From: a virus
Length of the DNA stretch: 52,086 nt
Direction: 5' to 3' (one strand)
Virus record (IMG/VR): IMGVR_UViG_3300049740_001889
Span: 1 to 52,086 of that record
Shown: positions 48,167-52,086 of the stretch, one piece after another
Layout of the letters: every line of letters begins with the position of its first letter
How positions within the stretch are numbered: position 1 is the first letter of the stretch
Notes under the pieces: generated by a model
The model's input: the letters and a program-made list of their open reading frames with translations, nothing else
Told to the model about the DNA's origin: nothing
The model's database searches: none
Made by a program: the position numbers and the translations under genes

Positions 48167-48853
48167 TTATTTTCTTAAATTTTTTACAATTGTAATAGCA
48201 CCTACAACTGATTCTATTTTTGATTCAGATACAATTTCTACCAACCCTCTATCAGATAATTTGTTTACAGAATCCCAAACACCAGTTGGTATAACAGGCC
48301 CACAATCATCACATCCAATTATTGGAACTTTATTAATAATAGCTGTTTCTATATCAAAGGTTGAGGTTTCTTCAGTATGATTACCATCAATCCATGCAAA
48401 ATCATATGGAGTAAAGTTATTAGTCCAATTTCTAAATTCTTGAGTATCCGAACTACCATGGAATAAAGTGATTAGTTTCTCATCGAAAAATTCATTGATT
48501 TGTTCGGCTCTTTCAATAAACTCCCAAACTCTATCTACTGTATAAACTTTTACATCACCTAATGTTAATTTTGCTATTATAGAAAATGAACCAGCGTTCA
48601 TTCCAACTTCTAATATTCTTTTTGGTTTGTATTTTTGAAGTAATTTTACAATATAAGTTACACCCATAGTTGAGTGTTCTATTGTATCCTCATAAAAATC
48701 AATACACCCACCATCGGAACAATCAAATTCTCTATCTCTATGATTTACCCATTTTCGGTTATCATCATTTAGTAAAGGATGATTTAATATTTTATTTATA
48801 AGAGCCTTCGTTTCAGATGATTCATCTGATATGAATTTTGAGTAGTCTGTCAT
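48167..48853 (-). CDS. Class I SAM-dependent methyltransferase (Methyltransf_24-like)
   Basis: 228 residues. I-L-E-V-G-M-N-A-G-S-F-S is motif I near residue 80, V-Y-T-V-D-R motif II, and F-A-W-I-D-G-N-H-T-E-E the later acidic motif typical of the O-methyltransferase-like Methyltransf_24 group. Differs from the SPPY proteins. Substrate may be a sugar or protein. Separated by 30 bases from the upstream gene. Confidence 0.8.
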   Translation of the reverse strand: MTDYSKFISDESSETKALINKILNHPLLNDDNRKWVNHRDREFDCSDGGCIDFYEDTIEHSTMGVTYIVKLLQKYKPKRILEVGMNAGSFSIIAKLTLGDVKVYTVDRVWEFIERAEQINEFFDEKLITLFHGSSDTQEFRNWTNNFTPYDFAWIDGNHTEETSTFDIETAIINKVPIIGCDDCGPVIPTGVWDSVNKLSDRGLVEIVSESKIESVVGAITIVKNLRK

Positions 48854-48883
48854 GTAACCTGTTTAGTTTAAATATTAAACTTT

Positions 48884-49285
48884 TTATTTTTGATTAAATT
48901 CTATCACTTCGAAGATTCGTGTAGAAATCTTTTTTGTTCCCTCTACATTGGTAACAATTATTGAATTTTTAAATTTAGTCCAATCTATTGAGAATTTTTT
49001 ATCCAATACACCATTATTTTCTTCTTTAACTAATTCGTTAAGTGCATTGATTGTATAAAGAGTATTAGATTGTTTCTTTCTATGAACCAAAATAGTATCC
49101 TGAAGTGGTCTATCTGGTTTTACAGATGTATCTATATTATAGGTAATAAAGAGCTCGTCTAGGTTTCCCTTATTTTGCAGAACATAAATATAGTTATAAA
49201 CTATATGGTATGTTTCTCGAATAAGTTGAAGTGTATCTTGTAGCTCTGCCTTAGATGTAAATGTACAAAGTAACTGTGTTTGCAT
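48884..49285 (-). CDS. Hypothetical protein, 133 residues
   Basis: Unrecognised. Mixed alpha/beta, Thr/Asn-rich; no signal peptide, no membrane helix. The 118-base gap upstream holds a minus-strand TATATTTA at 49324-49317 with no good -33 box, and an 8-base palindrome ATGTACAT (49364-49371) with a partial repeat ATGTAC at 49384. Confidence 0.55.
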   Translation of the reverse strand: MQTQLLCTFTSKAELQDTLQLIRETYHIVYNYIYVLQNKGNLDELFITYNIDTSVKPDRPLQDTILVHRKKQSNTLYTINALNELVKEENNGVLDKKFSIDWTKFKNSIIVTNVEGTKKISTRIFEVIEFNQK

Positions 49286-49403
49286 ATATTTTCTTAACCC
49301 ACTTTTCTTAGTATATAAATATAATTGGATTTTACGAAAATGTTAAAATATTAACTAAAAGTAATGTACATCGAATTAGAGTTATGTACGAGGGGTTAGG
49401 CTA

Positions 49404-51896
49404 TTAACTATTTAAAGATTTTTTAGATTGGATAGCTAATTGTTCTTGTAAATCTTTTCCATATTGACCAGCTACTTTAGATATTTTTCCAGCTGTTCTA
49501 TGGGTATCCGTTCCAATATGTTTTTTCTTACCATCAGTAGATACATAATGAAGTTCTTGTTCTACACCTTCAACAGTAACATTTCCTATTAAATGTTCTT
49601 CTAATGCTTTATTATAATCTCCATCAGGATTATCTTTTAGGTATTCATCTTCTGTTGGGAACTCAGTTGATACAGCTAATGCATTTCTATAATCTTTTGG
49701 TGATACAGAGTGTTCTCCCATTTCAGTAAGTTTTCTACCATCCGCAGTACCACCTACATTTTGTGTAATATGTACCCTATCAAAGAACCCAGCAACATAA
49801 GCTTGTGTTCTCTTACCATTTACAGGTGGAGGAGTGTGTCCTTCTTCTTTATCTTTTTCAACTAATCTTGATACGGTTTCAGTTTGCATTTTTTTGATAT
49901 CCTCACCTCGTTGTCTTTCAGAAGTTTCCATATCCCTCAAACCATCATTTTCATATAATTCAATTAAATCAGATTCATCAAATACTCCACCATACATTAC
50001 ATCACCCTTCTTATCTGGTTTATCAAATTGTTTTTTAAGTTTTGAAGCAGCTTCTTCTTTACTCAATCCACTATCTATCAATTTTTTCATTTTAGAATGC
50101 ACATCTCTCGATACAATAGTTACTTTTTCATTTGTCCTAAGATGATTTCCTCTTGAAATACCACCAGTACCAGTTACCATTGTAGCTGAGTGTGTTATTT
50201 GTTCATTTGAATACTCACCACCATTTACTTTGAATTGTTCACTTGTATCCTTTTTCCATTTTTTGTATTCTTTGGAAGTAGTATCATCATTCGGAGGCCC
50301 TTCTAATCCTAATAGATGTGCTTGAACTTCTGGTTTCTTCAATGAATCAGTTATATAACTTTCTTTCTTTTTCTTTTCTGCAGGGGTTAGTTTACTATTC
50401 GGTTTACCTAACTTACTTCTTCCACTTAATGCTTGTGCTGCTTTAGCCATAGCTTTTTGAGCCTGTGGTGTAGATAATTTTTCTTTATGTTTTTCAACTG
50501 CTGCTTTAACTCCTTGAGCAAATGTTTCATCAAATTGATTCGCTTTATCAAATTGTTCTTGAGCAATAGTAAGTACATCTTGTTTTTCGTTTTCAGATAA
50601 CCCCAATCTCGTGGCTGCAAATGTAAGTGATTTTTTAGAACTACCAATTGTACCACTTGATTGTTGGTCATTTAAAGATTGTTTATTTGAAATATAACAA
50701 ACTCTATCTCTACCTTTACTATCTTTGTAAATTACAATAGTATCAGCATCACCTTCTTTACCAGTAATAGATTTATCTGCTGCGTTTTTTTGGAATTCAT
50801 ATAATTCATTTTTAGCATGGTCAATCGATTCTTGGTCACCTGATTCTTCTGCTTCTCTAAGTTGAGTTGCTAAGGTATCTCTAACAAGAATACCATCAGT
50901 AGTATTTGATGGATATCCATCTGGTTGGTTTGGATTAAAATCAAATTTTGGATTACTTTGTATTTTTTTAGCTGAACCAAATCCTGCTACTGAAGCATTA
51001 GATAGTTTTTTAAGTTTTGAAGCATTTCCAGCAACCTTACTATCAGGAAACTCTTGTTTTACTCTTTCTGATATTTTTTCTGCTAATTCTTCTTTTGTAA
51101 TGTTAGGGTTTCCAAATACAATCTCTCTACCCATATTAGTCATTTCTTCTTGAATAGTAGTATCACCACCTCCCTTTCCAGCTTTACCACCAAAAGCAAC
51201 CTTTCTTGATTCTAATGTTCTTTTTGCTACATCTGAAGGACCTTTTGTTGGAATAACTTTAGGGTCATTTGAAGTAGAAACAGAATCAATAATCTCTTCT
51301 GTTGTTTTGCCTTCCCATTTATTATTTAATGCCTTTTTTGGAAATTCTTTTTTAGGTTTAGATTCTTTTTTATCAGATTGACTATCTTCTTTTTCTTTTT
51401 GGATTTTATCTCCAATTTCTTTTTCTTTTTTTCTTTGAGCTTTTTGAGATGGAGTATTAAAAGTTTTCTTTATAGAATCTTGTTTTTCCTTTTCTTCTTC
51501 TGGTGAACTTCCATCACCACTTGAGTTTTGTTCCGAATCTTTAGCAGCTTCTTCTCCTTCTTCTCCTTGTTTTTGCTTTTCTTTTTCATAATCAGAATCA
51601 GATACCGCTTTTAGTTTTCCACTGTCATCCTTCTTGTATTTTTTAGCACCATCTTTTTTCTCATCACCCTTCTTTACATAAAATCCGTTACCAATGTGAG
51701 CATAATCTTTATCTTCACCTTCAGTATCATCTTCATTAGTTAGAAATTCAAAGATAGTTTCTTTTACATCATACTCACCCCATTCTGAAAGAATCTCAGA
51801 CATGATTGATTGGTGTTCTTTATTTTCTACATCAGGGATACCTACCCTATATGAGAGTTCTCTTACTAACTTATCTATTACTTTTTTATAATCCAT
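49404..51896 (-). CDS. Large low-complexity phage protein, probable virion or head-associated, 830 residues
   Basis: Residues about 1-60 are ordinary; about 60-190 are a Lys/Glu/Ser/Gln-rich, unstructured stretch; the remainder is mixed, with a central region (I-V-I-Y-K-D-S-K-G-R-D-R-V) and a late globular part (A-Y-V-A-G-F-F-D-R-V-H-I). No enzyme motif is clear. Size, composition and position next to a LamG-type gene suggest a structural or internal head protein. Could instead be a large injected effector. Confidence 0.6.
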   Translation of the reverse strand: MDYKKVIDKLVRELSYRVGIPDVENKEHQSIMSEILSEWGEYDVKETIFEFLTNEDDTEGEDKDYAHIGNGFYVKKGDEKKDGAKKYKKDDSGKLKAVSDSDYEKEKQKQGEEGEEAAKDSEQNSSGDGSSPEEEKEKQDSIKKTFNTPSQKAQRKKEKEIGDKIQKEKEDSQSDKKESKPKKEFPKKALNNKWEGKTTEEIIDSVSTSNDPKVIPTKGPSDVAKRTLESRKVAFGGKAGKGGGDTTIQEEMTNMGREIVFGNPNITKEELAEKISERVKQEFPDSKVAGNASKLKKLSNASVAGFGSAKKIQSNPKFDFNPNQPDGYPSNTTDGILVRDTLATQLREAEESGDQESIDHAKNELYEFQKNAADKSITGKEGDADTIVIYKDSKGRDRVCYISNKQSLNDQQSSGTIGSSKKSLTFAATRLGLSENEKQDVLTIAQEQFDKANQFDETFAQGVKAAVEKHKEKLSTPQAQKAMAKAAQALSGRSKLGKPNSKLTPAEKKKKESYITDSLKKPEVQAHLLGLEGPPNDDTTSKEYKKWKKDTSEQFKVNGGEYSNEQITHSATMVTGTGGISRGNHLRTNEKVTIVSRDVHSKMKKLIDSGLSKEEAASKLKKQFDKPDKKGDVMYGGVFDESDLIELYENDGLRDMETSERQRGEDIKKMQTETVSRLVEKDKEEGHTPPPVNGKRTQAYVAGFFDRVHITQNVGGTADGRKLTEMGEHSVSPKDYRNALAVSTEFPTEDEYLKDNPDGDYNKALEEHLIGNVTVEGVEQELHYVSTDGKKKHIGTDTHRTAGKISKVAGQYGKDLQEQLAIQSKKSLNS

Positions 51897-51910
51897 CTAT
51901 ACTATAAATA

Positions 51911-52086
51911 TTAAGGTGCCGAATTCTTATATGTATGGTCACTTGGTAGGGAACTTGTTAATCCCCATTTATGTGCAAGATAACCTTCTGCTTTTATTAA
52001 ATGTGTTAAATCAGTACCACTTGTACCAGGTATATTTGCTACTGCAAAGAATTCACCTAATTTACCATCCAATTCTTGAGATGACC
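51911..52086 (-). CDS. LamG-type (concanavalin-like) virion protein, C-terminus only
   Basis: Only the last 58 residues are in the window; the start lies beyond 52086. The end reads E-G-Y-L-A-H-K-W-G-L then L-P-S-D-H-T-Y-K, the C-terminal signature of a LamG/concanavalin A-like domain common in marine phage and planctomycete proteins. It is likely a fibre or decoration protein that binds glycans. Confidence 0.7.
   Translation of the reverse strand, partial: SSQELDGKLGEFFAVANIPGTSGTDLTHLIKAEGYLAHKWGLTSSLPSDHTYKNSAP

Overview
The window looks like part of the genome of a T4-like (Tevenvirinae-related) lytic phage that infects a member of the Bacteroidetes, probably a marine flavobacterium. Phage evidence: it holds a near-complete T4-type replication and recombination set (DNA polymerase gp43, sliding clamp gp45, clamp loader gp44 and a probable gp62, DnaB-type helicase gp41, UvsX, ssDNA-binding gp32, an RNase H/FEN-type exonuclease). 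It also has ribonucleotide reductase NrdA/NrdB, thioredoxins, a GroES-like co-chaperonin and virion-type proteins at the right edge. Host evidence: at least a dozen near-identical promoters of the Bacteroidetes primary-sigma type (TTG, 20 bases, TATATTTG or TATATTTA), very AT-rich DNA, and a Bacteroidetes-style TonB-dependent receptor. Every gene I accept is on the minus strand, so transcription runs from right to left. No tRNA, CRISPR or integrase was seen.

Layout, left to right. 1-8012: a sugar block with a cut-off CMP-sugar synthetase, a short-chain dehydrogenase, a cupin, a two-domain glycosyltransferase whose C-terminal half carries GT29 sialyltransferase motifs, an epimerase, a GT2 and two GT4 glycosyltransferases. 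8032-12779: a small RHH protein, a RecB/Cas4-type nuclease, the clamp loader genes, an SGNH-type protein and a thioredoxin-like protein. 12821-19349: a second sugar block with an RmlD-like reductase, an epimerase, an FdtA-like ketoisomerase, a C-methyltransferase, a DegT aminotransferase and two unrecognised large proteins. 19372-22180: a complete TonB-dependent receptor with its own intrinsic terminator and an upstream inverted repeat. 22183-26116: an apparent operon of sliding clamp, methyltransferase-like protein, a 47-residue protein, GroES and IMPDH/GMP reductase. 26118-33016: DNA polymerase, two tandem SPPY methyltransferase paralogues, two small membrane proteins and an HD hydrolase. 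33062-35054: a large putative GHKL ATPase/nuclease-like protein behind a long, structured leader. 35077-37727: an operon of an Asp/Asn-hydroxylase-like dioxygenase, a small Cys/His/Asp protein and a fold-type-II PLP enzyme. 37782-41551: an HTH remnant, thioredoxin, NrdA, NrdB and a histone-H1-like protein. 41719-46864: helicase, exonuclease, UvsX, gp32 and a DUF1599 protein. 46933-52086: small accessory proteins, a metallopeptidase-like protein, a methyltransferase and virion-type proteins.

How it fits together: replication, nucleotide supply and folding genes are interleaved in short operons, most started by the same host-type promoter. The two sugar blocks could build and transfer activated sugars, including a nonulosonic-acid-like sugar, onto virion, DNA or host surface. 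The TonB-dependent receptor stands apart as a self-contained, moron-like unit and is the most unexpected item. Product names rest on motifs I could read by eye; no database search was run.
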